A DNA stretch of 64,000 nt from Geomicrobium sediminis (GCF_016908595.1 NZ_JAFBEC010000007.1:1-64000), one strand, 5' to 3'. Counted from the first letter of the stretch, positions 26,032-33,672 are shown. Program-made: numbers and translations. The notes: generated by a model from the letters alone, not told the origin.

Positions 26032-27042
26032 TTAATCCTCCTTAGGTCGCTCTTCCATAAGTTCCAACACATGTTCATATAAACCAGGCGACCAGGCGGG
26101 CATTGAATCATAAAAAGGTTCAACTGCTTCTCGGAACAGTTCTTGGTCAACCTCATGGATGGTCATGCCTTCATTTTTAAATGTTTCTAGAGCTTCTTTC
26201 TCTTCTCGTTCTGTAATTTCATGCGTGTACCTTGCCGCTTCTTCACTAGTTTCAGTAAGAATCCGTTCTAAATCTTCAGGCAAATCATCCATCATTCCAG
26301 TTCCCGTTACCCAAATACTCATCACTTTCATATGACCGGTTAATGTCAGATGATTTGTCACTTCATTGGTTCGAGTTCCTTGCAACACAGGCAAAGGATT
26401 CTCTGCTCCATCAATAACACCTTGTTGAAGTGATGCATACAAATCACCAAGTGGTAAAGGAGTTGGTGAGGCTCCAAGCGCATGGAATGCCCGTATATAT
26501 AGATTATTGTTAGGCACTCGTATTTTCATGCCTTGCAAATCTTCTGGTGTCGTGACCGGTGTTTTCGTCATCAGATGTCGCTCACCATAAATGGTTTCTT
26601 TTCCTAGAAGTGCTAGTCCCATGTCATTCATGTCATTTTCTAGGTCTGCATACCAATCTGTTGTAGTTAAATAGAGGAGGTCATCAAACTCTTCCGCCAA
26701 ATACGGGGCTGCTAAAATTCCTAGGTCCGGAACATAATCCATCAAAAAATCGTAAGCCGTAAACACAATAACATTGTTGCCTCTCATAGCAAGTTCAATC
26801 ATGTCACTCTCGCCTCCAAGTTGAGAACTTGGATAGACATTTAGTTGCAAACGACCATCACTCTCCTCTTCAGCAAGTTCTGCCCACTTGTGCGCTTGCT
26901 GGTCTAGCGGTTCGCCGGGTTGATTTCCGTAAGCGATGTTAATCGTGTGCACATCTTGCTCGACTGCAGCGGATGTGCTTAAGGAACAACCTGATCCGAT
27001 AAGGAGCATAGCACCTAAGACACTGACAAGCCCTCTTCTCAT
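26032..27042 (-). CDS. TRAP transporter solute-binding lipoprotein (DctP)
   Basis: A 336-aa exported binding protein. The lipobox is LIGSGC near residue 20. DctP family marks include SQLGGESDMIELAMRG, EDLQGMKIRVPNN (with the arginine that binds the substrate carboxylate), and GVIDGAENPLPVL. It should bind an organic or sugar acid outside the membrane. The ATG at 27042 follows GAAGGGAG; the frame to 27081 would place the start within a cre site, so I reject it. First gene of the seven-gene operon. Confidence 0.92.
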   Translation of the reverse strand: MRRGLVSVLGAMLLIGSGCSLSTSAAVEQDVHTINIAYGNQPGEPLDQQAHKWAELAEEESDGRLQLNVYPSSQLGGESDMIELAMRGNNVIVFTAYDFLMDYVPDLGILAAPYLAEEFDDLLYLTTTDWYADLENDMNDMGLALLGKETIYGERHLMTKTPVTTPEDLQGMKIRVPNNNLYIRAFHALGASPTPLPLGDLYASLQQGVIDGAENPLPVLQGTRTNEVTNHLTLTGHMKVMSIWVTGTGMMDDLPEDLERILTETSEEAARYTHEITEREEKEALETFKNEGMTIHEVDQELFREAVEPFYDSMPAWSPGLYEHVLELMEERPKED

Positions 27043-27063
27043 TTCAATTAATCTCCCTTCAAA

Positions 27064-27077
27064 AGAAAACGCTTTCA
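27064..27077 (-). promoter_or_regulatory. CcpA cre site upstream of the TRAP/sugar-acid operon
   Basis: On the minus strand TGAAAGCGTTTTCT, which matches the cre consensus TGWAARCGYTWNCW at every position. It lies 22 bp before the DctP start codon and just past a plausible promoter (TTGCGT, 17 bp, ATAAAT on the minus strand). Carbon catabolite repression of the operon is expected. Confidence 0.75.
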
Positions 27078-27110
27078 ACATGTTTTATTTATGCTATCAT
27101 GAAATCATTA

Positions 27111-27125
27111 CGCAATGATATTGCG
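27111..27125. promoter_or_regulatory. Palindrome CGCAAT-GAT-ATTGCG between divergent promoters
   Basis: A perfect 6-bp inverted repeat with a 3-bp spacer between the TRAP operon and the divergent AraC-type regulator gene. Its position overlaps the proposed -35 box of the TRAP promoter. Candidate binding site for the local regulator. Confidence 0.5.
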
Positions 27126-27175
27126 ATTTCTAGTGAAAAACTTGCGTATTTTAATCTATTAAGGGAGAAGATTCT

Positions 27176-28018
27176 ATGGATGCGATCGTGAAAGAGTTTG
27201 ATGAATCCAATGTTGTTCCATTTCACATGACTTTCCACCATACAAAAACAAAGTATGAAGAACTTCCACATCACTTACATGAATGGCACGAAATCTTTTT
27301 AGTTCATAAAGGGAAAAGCCGTTTTTTTATTGATGATTTGTTTTATGACCTAGAACCTGGAGATATTGTTATTATTCCAAGCAATGTGATTCATTGTACT
27401 CAACCTGCTGATGGCGCTCTTTTCACGAGTTCCGCATTGTTTTTTTGTCCATCAATCCTTACCGGAAACAGTGATGTACTCACTGATTTATTCTCTTCTT
27501 CAAAGCTACAAAGAAAACATCGCTATCATCTAAGCGAAGAAAAGCAAAGTGAATTTCTAGAACTCTTAAATAAGCTTAATCGTGAAACCTCCACATCGGA
27601 TCGCTATACAGGCGAAATGTCGGTCATACTCATCCAATCCATTGTGATCTTCTTAAGTCGACATTGTCATACGACACCAAATGAGACGGCAGGTATGCCA
27701 GACTGGATTCATCATAGCCTTCACTATATTAATGATCATTTAGATGAAGAGATTGAACTCACACAACTCGCATCCGCCGCTTGTGTGCATCCAGCGTATT
27801 TTAGTAAGCGATTTAAAACGACGATCGGATTAACGTTTAGCGATTTTATTAAATCAAAGCGAATGATTAAAGCGAAAGAATTACTCCGGAACACCTCTTG
27901 CAGTGTACAAGACATTGCAGAACAGTGTGGTTATAAGAGCATGCCCCATTTCTTCAGAACGTTTCGCGCAACGACAGGCAAAACGCCTTCGGTATATCGT
28001 AAAATGAGCTTAAATTAA
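27176..28018 (+). CDS. AraC-family transcriptional regulator
   Basis: A 280-aa regulator with an N-terminal cupin sensor (HHLHEWHEIFLVHKGKSRF, DLEPGDIVIIPSNVIH) and a C-terminal AraC double helix-turn-helix: EIELTQLASAACVHPAYFSKRFKTTIG and SVQDIAEQCGYKSMPHFFRTFRATTGKTP, each split by normal spacing. GGGAGA precedes the ATG. Divergent from the TRAP operon and followed by the SDR/FAH pair; it most likely activates both sides in response to the sugar acid. Confidence 0.9.
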   Translation: MDAIVKEFDESNVVPFHMTFHHTKTKYEELPHHLHEWHEIFLVHKGKSRFFIDDLFYDLEPGDIVIIPSNVIHCTQPADGALFTSSALFFCPSILTGNSDVLTDLFSSSKLQRKHRYHLSEEKQSEFLELLNKLNRETSTSDRYTGEMSVILIQSIVIFLSRHCHTTPNETAGMPDWIHHSLHYINDHLDEEIELTQLASAACVHPAYFSKRFKTTIGLTFSDFIKSKRMIKAKELLRNTSCSVQDIAEQCGYKSMPHFFRTFRATTGKTPSVYRKMSLN

Positions 28019-28060
28019 GGTATCTTTTCGCTAAAATAAGCAATTCTATTCTCTATTTTG

Positions 28061-28080
28061 ATGTGCTACAGTAAGCACAT
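28061..28080. promoter_or_regulatory. Inverted repeat ATGTGCT-N6-AGCACAT before the SDR
   Basis: A perfect 7-bp inverted repeat in the 86-bp gap between the AraC gene and the SDR gene. No T tract follows, so it is more likely an operator than a terminator. Confidence 0.4.
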
Positions 28081-28104
28081 GATCAATAATGAGGAGGAAA
28101 TCGT

Positions 28105-28866
28105 ATGCGCTTACGTCAGAAAATTGCCATTATTACAGGCGGTGGTTCAGGTATTGGTCAACGTACAGCTATACGCTTTGCAAATGAAGGAGCAACTGTC
28201 GTTATCGCAGACATTGACCCTGAGAATGGCCAACAAACTGCCGATGCTCTTAAAGGAGATCAACGGTTTATTAGGACCGATACGACAGACGCGAGCTCTG
28301 TACATGAAATGGTCGAAAAGGTCATAGAGGAATACGGGCGAATCGATGTCTTGTTTAACAACGCTGGAGTTAGTGGTGTTGGTCGATTGCATGAAGTCGA
28401 TGAACATGACTGGGACCGTGTGATGAATATCAATGTGAAAGGCGTATTCTTGCCGTCGAAATCAGTGATTCCACATATGATAAAAGCAGAGTCTGGAGTT
28501 ATTGTTAATATGTCTTCTTGTATCGCAGAAATTGGTCTTGGAGAACGTGCATCCTACGCGACATCTAAAGGCGCAGTGCTATCATTAACGAAACAAATGC
28601 AAGTAGATTATGCCAAATACAACATTCGTGTTAACGCTCTGCTCCCTGGCACGATCATGACACCCTTTGTAGAAGATTACTTATCTCGAGCAGAAGATCC
28701 CGACAAAGCAATTGCAAAGATCAAGACGCGCCAATTGTCAGGTGACCTTGGAAAGCCCGAAGATGTTGCCGATGCTGCACTTTTTCTTGCATCAGATGAT
28801 TCTCGATTTATGATGGGCTCGCCACTATACGTTGACGGTGGCGTCGTTTTTGGAAAGGACGCTTAA
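28105..28866 (+). CDS. SDR oxidoreductase, probable sugar-acid 4-dehydrogenase
   Basis: A 253-aa classical SDR: ITGGGSGIGQRTA, NNAGVSGVG, catalytic Ser in VNMSSCIAEIG, YATSKGAVLSL (YxxxK), and the C-terminal PLYVDGG. GAGGAGG precedes the ATG. It is followed 28 bp later by an FAH-fold hydrolase gene. This pairing is known from the L-rhamnonate, L-fuconate and pentonate routes, where an SDR oxidises the 2-keto-3-deoxy acid to a 2,4-diketo acid. The role is inferred from context. Confidence 0.8.
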   Translation: MRLRQKIAIITGGGSGIGQRTAIRFANEGATVVIADIDPENGQQTADALKGDQRFIRTDTTDASSVHEMVEKVIEEYGRIDVLFNNAGVSGVGRLHEVDEHDWDRVMNINVKGVFLPSKSVIPHMIKAESGVIVNMSSCIAEIGLGERASYATSKGAVLSLTKQMQVDYAKYNIRVNALLPGTIMTPFVEDYLSRAEDPDKAIAKIKTRQLSGDLGKPEDVADAALFLASDDSRFMMGSPLYVDGGVVFGKDA

Positions 28867-28894
28867 ACATAACTAGGACAGGAGATGAAGATTC

Positions 28895-29776
28895 ATGAAA
28901 CTAGCCAATCTAGAAGTAAACGGCAATTCGCACCTTGGAGTCTGTATCAATGACTCGATCATCGACGTAACGAAAGCATTAGCAAACGAACAACGCACAG
29001 ATTTGCCAACGTCAATGATGGATTATATTAACGCAGACGACCATACACAACATGCCTTTCAAGATTATGTAACGACACTTTCTAAGACCAACCCAGCTAA
29101 AGTAGCCGAATCAGAAGTTACATTTGGTCCAGTAGTACCCCATCCTGAGAAGATTATCTGCGTCGGATTAAATTACCGCAAACATGCAGACGAGACAAAT
29201 TCTCCTTATCCTGAGGTACCAATTTTATTTAATAAATTTAACAATACCCTCACGGGTCATAACCATAATGTAGTGGTACCGAATGTTACGAAAGAGTTGG
29301 ATTACGAAGTGGAACTTGCGATTGTAATCGGTCAAACGGCAAGCCAAGTGTCTGAGGACGAGGCACTTAATTATGTGCTCGGTTATGCAACCGCAAATGA
29401 TCTCTCAGCAAGGGATTTACAACTGCGCACACCACAATGGTTACTTGGAAAGACACTTGATGATTTTAATCCAATTGGACCTTACTTAGTAACAAAAGAT
29501 GAAGTACCCGACCCACAACAGTTAGCACTAACAACTACAGTGAACGGTAAGACTCGGCAAGATTCCAACACATCAGATATGATTTTTACATGTAAAGAAA
29601 TCATTCGTTACATCTCACAGCATTTCACCCTAAAACCAGGGGACATCATCTTAACTGGAACGCCCGAAGGAGTCGCCATGGGGATGCCTGAAACAGAACG
29701 AGAATACTTAAAGTCAGGTGATACCGTTACAGTAAGCATCGAGAAGCTCGGTTCTTGCACAACGCGATTTATCTAG
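28895..29776 (+). CDS. FAH-superfamily hydrolase (2,4-diketo-3-deoxy acid hydrolase-like)
   Basis: A 293-aa FAH-fold enzyme. PEKIICVGLNYRKHADE, the metal-binding glutamates in KELDYEVELAIVIG, ATANDLSARDLQ with a metal Asp, and GDIILTGTPEGVAMG are classic for acylpyruvate and diketo-acid hydrolases. With the upstream SDR it could split a 2,4-diketo-3-deoxy acid into pyruvate and a hydroxy acid. AGGAGATG precedes the ATG. Confidence 0.82.
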   Translation: MKLANLEVNGNSHLGVCINDSIIDVTKALANEQRTDLPTSMMDYINADDHTQHAFQDYVTTLSKTNPAKVAESEVTFGPVVPHPEKIICVGLNYRKHADETNSPYPEVPILFNKFNNTLTGHNHNVVVPNVTKELDYEVELAIVIGQTASQVSEDEALNYVLGYATANDLSARDLQLRTPQWLLGKTLDDFNPIGPYLVTKDEVPDPQQLALTTTVNGKTRQDSNTSDMIFTCKEIIRYISQHFTLKPGDIILTGTPEGVAMGMPETEREYLKSGDTVTVSIEKLGSCTTRFI

Positions 29777-29777
29777 T

Positions 29778-29790
29778 AGGGACAGTCCCC
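29778..29790. repeat. GGGACAGTCCC palindrome, copy 2
   Basis: GGGACAGTCCCCC followed by ACCACTTTA; compare GGGGACAGTCCCC followed by CATCGCTTTA at 18018. It lies one base past the FAH stop codon. Confidence 0.5.
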
Positions 29791-29820
29791 CACCACTTTA
29801 TAGCATTAAAGTGCATTGTA

Positions 29821-29862
29821 AAAGGAAGACTGCAACACGTTAACATGTTGCAGTCTTCCTTT
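29821..29862. terminator. Bidirectional terminator
   Basis: A perfect 17-bp stem (29821-29837 with 29846-29862), loop 8 nt, T run on the plus side and A run on the other. It serves the FAH gene and the convergent MFS gene. Confidence 0.9.
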
Positions 29863-29866
29863 TTGT

Positions 29867-30718
29867 TCAATCAGCCAATACAAAGCCTCGCAACTTCCAA
29901 AAGCTTATGCATGCCGTACAAATCAATACAATTCCACTCACAAGCAAGATCGTTCCAATTGATATCGAGATCGATAATAACCAAGCGGTAATCATGTATG
30001 AGATTGGTGCTAAGCCCCTTGAAGCCGTTCCGAGCATACCTGTTACTCTTCCTAGCATTTGTGGGTCTGTTTTTTCTTGAATTAACGTACGAATCGGTAT
30101 ATCGCCAATACTAATTGCAATTCCAATCAATGCTAAGACGACAATCGCTTGCCACAATGTCGTAGACTGACTTAACAATAACAACGTCATACCGAGCAAG
30201 ATGAGGCGCGTAACAGATATTATTCCCCGCCTCTTTTTAGGGTTCCACGTTGCAACGTTTAACGCACCGAGAACCATCCCAATCGCAAACGATGCTTCTA
30301 GTAAGCTAAGATCAAATGCACTTCCTTCCAGAATATCACTAACAATAATCGGCGATGCCATCGTTCCTGGACCTGTGATAATTAAATTCGTAATAATACT
30401 AATCGTCATAGCCCCTATAAGAAACTGCGACTTCAAGGCGTATTGAAAACTATCACGTAGTTCTCTAAAGATCGTCGTTTTTGTACGTTTCTTTTCTGTT
30501 TCAAAGCCAAGTAAAGGCAGTATACAAATCGCTCCAACAAGTAACAGTACAACGACAGTTCCAAAGACAAACTCAAAAGAACCTAATGTTTCTGCAAGTA
30601 AAAAAATTGAGAATGCAAATCCTGTAAATGTACTTGATAACAAAATTAAAATAAAATTCCGATTCTTTAAAAGTGATGTAAGCGTCACTTCCCCGTTGAT
30701 CGTTTCCTTATTGTTCAT
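29867..30718 (-). CDS. Shortened MFS transporter lacking helices 2-5
   Basis: A 283-aa member of the MFS_3 type whose relatives have about 400 aa. The N-terminus (LLKNRNFILILLSSTFTG) is the normal first helix, but the sequence then passes directly to the region that normally forms helix 6 and the central loop (ETEKKRTKTTIFRELRDSFQYALK). The GxLADRxxRR loop between helices 2 and 3 is missing. The C-terminal half is complete. This looks like an in-frame deletion of roughly 120 residues, so the protein is probably not a working transporter. It overlaps the upstream regulator by 11 nt; ATG at 30718. Confidence 0.65.
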   Translation of the reverse strand: MNNKETINGEVTLTSLLKNRNFILILLSSTFTGFAFSIFLLAETLGSFEFVFGTVVVLLLVGAICILPLLGFETEKKRTKTTIFRELRDSFQYALKSQFLIGAMTISIITNLIITGPGTMASPIIVSDILEGSAFDLSLLEASFAIGMVLGALNVATWNPKKRRGIISVTRLILLGMTLLLLSQSTTLWQAIVVLALIGIAISIGDIPIRTLIQEKTDPQMLGRVTGMLGTASRGLAPISYMITAWLLSISISIGTILLVSGIVLICTACISFWKLRGFVLAD

Positions 30719-31328
30719 TCGAATCTCGTTTCTTTTGCGTATCAATCTCTTCAAAGAATGGCTCATCTAATTGGAAACCAATCGTAGTCAAATAATAAGG
30801 TTTACCTCCTTCTCCATCCATCTCATAAAATTCATCAACCAGTTTTCGGTATTTAGCAATCCATTCAATGAACTGCTCTTCACGAAGTCGCGTCTCGACT
30901 TGCATCGCAATCGCAGGTCGTTTCGTAGGGTCTGAGCTTTTTAATTTAAATGCTTGATCCGGTGCTGCTAAAGCGCGAAGTCTTGCCCGTTGTAATACGT
31001 TTAAGACCGTACCTCGAAAATAATCCCCGACCTCAGCCGCATGGGGCATCAATTGTTCGCTAGGAAAGTAACTTTTTGCAACGGCTTTATAAAACTTTTG
31101 AACAACACTCTTTTTTTCTTCTTTATGTACGACTTTTATAAATTTGTTCCTTTCAAGCTCAAGTAGTGCGTAATGTACTTTAGAACGGGGAACCTCTAGC
31201 GTTTTTGCTAGTTGTTGTCCAGTATATGCTTGTTCAACAAGCATCGTTAAAATGTGAGAACGAAACGGATCACTAACTGCTTTTAATTGTTCATGGTTTT
31301 CAATCATCATGTACGAGTTTTGTTCCAT
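30708..31328 (-). CDS. ArsR-like winged-helix regulator
   Basis: A 206-aa protein whose first 80 residues form a winged helix (LKAVSDPFRSHILTMLVEQAYTGQQLAKTLEVPRSKVHYALLELERN in three segments), with a C-terminal domain of about 120 residues containing helical and beta segments found in Bacillus regulators next to MFS genes. AAGGAGG precedes the ATG. A TTGACA, 17-bp, GATTAT promoter and a perfect inverted repeat lie upstream. It probably controls itself and the MFS gene. Confidence 0.8.
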   Translation of the reverse strand: MEQNSYMMIENHEQLKAVSDPFRSHILTMLVEQAYTGQQLAKTLEVPRSKVHYALLELERNKFIKVVHKEEKKSVVQKFYKAVAKSYFPSEQLMPHAAEVGDYFRGTVLNVLQRARLRALAAPDQAFKLKSSDPTKRPAIAMQVETRLREEQFIEWIAKYRKLVDEFYEMDGEGGKPYYLTTIGFQLDEPFFEEIDTQKKRDSNEQ

Positions 31329-31354
31329 CGTTGTTCCTCCTTATTAATTTGACC

Positions 31355-31374
31355 CGAGTTATTTTTTTAACTCG
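31355..31374. promoter_or_regulatory. Inverted repeat CGAGTTA-N6-TAACTCG, candidate operator
   Basis: A perfect 7-bp inverted repeat between the -10 box and the ribosome binding site of the winged-helix regulator gene. The spacer is six T. Position suits autoregulation. Confidence 0.5.
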
Positions 31375-31592
31375 CATTTATATAATCACTTATATCTGCA
31401 CAATTGTCAAATTATTTTAAATTAACGAACGGTTGGCTTTCCTTTCTCATTAGCAATGAGTTATTATTTATTACTTTTACATTTTATCAAATTAATTACG
31501 GTACGTGAAATTATAAAGATTTTCTCTTAAAACAAAGACGTCGCCCTCTTCTATATATAAATCACCACCCCTCAACTCGAGGAGTGGTGTCG

Positions 31593-31910
31593 TTAACCTG
31601 AAACAACTCGTAAACCGATAACAGCCAAGATAATGACTGCCAAACAAGCGATGCGTTTTACATCTTTTGAGTCGTTGTAAAAAATCATCCCGATCACTGC
31701 ACTTCCTACCGTCCCCATTCCTGTCCAAACTGCATAAGCAACACCTAATGGGATCGTCTCCATCGCAATCGATAGCAACGTAAGACTAATGGCAAATCCA
31801 AAAACGATAAACAATATACCGCTTACTTTCTGCCCTTGAATATAACGCTGTATCCCGTTCACCCCGGCGACTTCAAGTAAACCCGCAATGATGAGTATCA
31901 TCCAACTCAT
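31593..31910 (-). CDS. ykkD: SMR-family guanidinium exporter subunit YkkD
   Basis: A 105-aa, four-helix small multidrug resistance protein. The membrane glutamate of the family lies in AGLLEVAGVNG (residue 13), and AYAVWTGMGTVGSAVIG is the conserved second repeat. Closest in pattern to B. subtilis YkkD. The gene overlaps ykkC by 4 nt. YkkC and YkkD form a heterodimeric exporter; with the guanidine riboswitch upstream the substrate should be guanidinium. Confidence 0.92.
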   Translation of the reverse strand: MSWMILIIAGLLEVAGVNGIQRYIQGQKVSGILFIVFGFAISLTLLSIAMETIPLGVAYAVWTGMGTVGSAVIGMIFYNDSKDVKRIACLAVIILAVIGLRVVSG

Positions 31911-32233
31911 GAGTGCTCTTCCTCCTTTTTACCTGTTACCATTTTTAGACCTAACACTCCACTCAGAAGCATAGCGACGAAGAAAACGACCCCAATATTT
32001 AGAGACGTTCCAAAAAAGATGATATCGACCGCCACAGTCCCTACGGTTCCAAGCCCGACAAAAACCGCATAAACCGTACTTGTCGGTAAAGACGATGCAG
32101 CACGTATTAACAAGCCAAAACTAATAATGATTGCAATGATTGTTAACGTCCACGTCATTACATCATTTGCATACTTTAATCCCGTTGCCCAGCCAATTTC
32201 AAATAACGCGGCAATCACGACTGTAATCCACAT
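31907..32233 (-). CDS. ykkC: SMR-family guanidinium exporter subunit YkkC
   Basis: A 108-aa four-helix protein with the essential glutamate in VVIAALFEIGWATGLKYA (residue 12) and SLPTSTVYAVFVGLGTVGTV. AGAGGTGAG precedes the ATG. First gene after the ykkC riboswitch. The charged tail KKEEEHS matches YkkC rather than YkkD. Confidence 0.92.
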   Translation of the reverse strand: MWITVVIAALFEIGWATGLKYANDVMTWTLTIIAIIISFGLLIRAASSLPTSTVYAVFVGLGTVGTVAVDIIFFGTSLNIGVVFFVAMLLSGVLGLKMVTGKKEEEHS

Positions 32234-32271
32234 ACGCTCACCTCTTTTTTATTATTCCCGAGACTTTTTAA

Positions 32272-32405
32272 AACATGAAAAAGCCCGGGACATACTGCGT
32301 AAATTACGCAATATCTCCCGGGCTTTTTTCCCTCCGTGAACAGCACGAATCTTGTGCTGCACTTCCCCTCGGACCAGACCTCTCTTCGAGCGGAACCCTA
32401 GAAAG
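32272..32405 (-). promoter_or_regulatory. Guanidine-I (ykkC) riboswitch with terminator
   Basis: Minus-strand signatures of the ykkC class: CTAGGGTTCCGC, GGTCTGGTCCGAGGGG, CACGGAGGGA and AAAAGCCCGGGAGA. The last part forms a terminator: GCCCGGGA pairs with TCCCGGGC and is followed by TTTTT. Guanidine binding normally stabilises the aptamer and prevents termination, turning on the exporter genes downstream. The terminator loop holds another palindrome, TGCGTAATTTACGCA. Confidence 0.95.
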
Positions 32406-32442
32406 TGTTTATTTATTCTTTTACTAACTACCGTTAGTTACT

Positions 32443-32471
32443 ATTATAGCAAATCTTCGTCATTTAGGCAA
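32443..32471 (-). promoter_or_regulatory. Sigma-A promoter of the ykkC-ykkD operon
   Basis: Minus strand TTGCCT (32466-32471), 17 bp, TATAAT (32443-32448). Just downstream, ACTAAC-GGTA-GTTAGT forms a small hairpin before the aptamer. Confidence 0.75.
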
Positions 32472-32479
32472 CGTCATAC

Positions 32480-33028
32480 TTAATCATTAGGATTTAATAA
32501 AGAAAATCGTACATGATCTTCCCGCCGGTCATTAACTTTAAGCATTTGCTTTGTCAGTCCTTCTCGTTCAAATCCTAGTTTCTCAACGACCCGAATAGAA
32601 GCTTTATTCTTCGGCATAATCGGCGCTTCAATGCGATGGATGTGGTACTCTTCAAACATAACATTAATCGCTAACCGTAATGCTTCAGTAAGATACCCTT
32701 TCCCATTTTCGTCCATGTCCATCTTATAGCCAACATAGCACGACTGCATAATACTGCGAATAATGTTCGAGAAATTAATACAACCGATAAGTTTTGTCTC
32801 CTCTTCTTTTTTACAGATCCAAAACTTCACAGCTTGTCCGTTCGTGTAATGCACTTGATCTTGTTTTAGTAGCTCAACTTGTGTAGCAACTGTGAAAAAC
32901 GCTTCACTCTTTTTTGCCTCCCATTTTTCTAAAAACTGCTTGTTCTGTATGTAAAATTGCAAAACTTGCTCCGCATGCGAAGGACCGAGTTGCTTTAATT
33001 GAAGTCGGTCTGTTTCAAATTGCTTCAT
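32480..33028 (-). CDS. GNAT N-acetyltransferase, RimJ/YjcK type
   Basis: A 182-aa acetyl-CoA-dependent acetyltransferase. The N-terminal FETDRLQLKQLGPSHAEQ, GYKMDMDENGKGYLTEALRLAIN (acetyl-CoA pyrophosphate loop in GKGYLTEA) and RIEAPIMPKNKASIRVVEKLGFEREG are typical of enzymes that acetylate ribosomal-protein N-termini or similar amines. The ATG at 33028 has GGTGAGG upstream and is preferred over 33037. Substrate not determinable. Confidence 0.87.
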   Translation of the reverse strand: MKQFETDRLQLKQLGPSHAEQVLQFYIQNKQFLEKWEAKKSEAFFTVATQVELLKQDQVHYTNGQAVKFWICKKEEETKLIGCINFSNIIRSIMQSCYVGYKMDMDENGKGYLTEALRLAINVMFEEYHIHRIEAPIMPKNKASIRVVEKLGFEREGLTKQMLKVNDRREDHVRFSLLNPND

Positions 33029-33079
33029 TTTCCTCACCTCTTTTGATCACTGATATCGTAGGCTTACGTACTTTTCGTT

Positions 33080-33523
33080 CTATGTCGTTGCATAGCCTCT
33101 TTGCTTCGTTTGATAAATAAACCCTTTTGCTTTATAAAACGGAATGCCCTTTTCATTATGTTGTTGTACAGAAACCCATTGCTCTGTTGCACCGAGTGTT
33201 AGTTGCTGCTTTGTAATTTCAGCAAGTAACTTTGAACCAATCCCCTCATTCCGACGATCGGGGGTCGAGATACAAAACGAACAGCTCTGCGCTTTGTTCA
33301 GCAATCATTCCGCCACCACCTGCACCAACTACGCTTCCATTGTCTAGTGCTACAAAATAACCACCCCAATGTCGACTCGTTTCTGTCACTTCTCTACTAA
33401 CACGGTCCTCATAATAAAACTCATCACAGATCCTTTGCAGATGCTAGCTCTTTATACGTCGACCAGTACCCTCTCGTGCATACTGAAATACCTACTACGT
33501 GTTGCTTTTTTAACTTGGATCAT
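33080..33523 (-). pseudogene. Broken GNAT acetyltransferase gene
   Basis: GAGGTGAG and ATG (33521-33523) begin a frame MIQVKKATRSRYF. The rest of a GNAT protein is present but in changing frames: YWSTYKELASAKDL, then CDEFYYEDRVSREVTETSRHWGGYFVALDNG in the next (two parts), then DRRNEGIGSKLLAEITKQQ to the end at 33080. At least three indels are needed; the clearest is one extra C in a CCCCC run near 33260. Decayed rather than a single error. Confidence 0.75.
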
Positions 33524-33625
33524 CTTCTCACCTCTTCTAACTATTATGACATAAGCAGTCGAGGTACATTGATTAGCTTTTCGTTGGCTTTTTTAGAGTA
33601 ATATGATATAACAAAGATGTGAACT

Positions 33626-33644
33626 AATTTACATATTGTAAATT
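33626..33644. promoter_or_regulatory. Perfect palindrome AATTTACA-TAT-TGTAAATT before an SDR
   Basis: 19-nt perfect palindrome located 28 bp upstream of the SDR start codon. It has the size and symmetry of a TetR-type operator; the gene downstream of the SDR encodes a TetR protein. Confidence 0.5.
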
Positions 33645-33672
33645 ATATAACCGTTGACGGAGGAGATTCATC

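Noticed and set aside
31492-31728. 78-codon minus-strand frame downstream of and overlapping ykkD
   Set aside because: It overlaps the ykkD gene in another frame; the composition is not protein-like.
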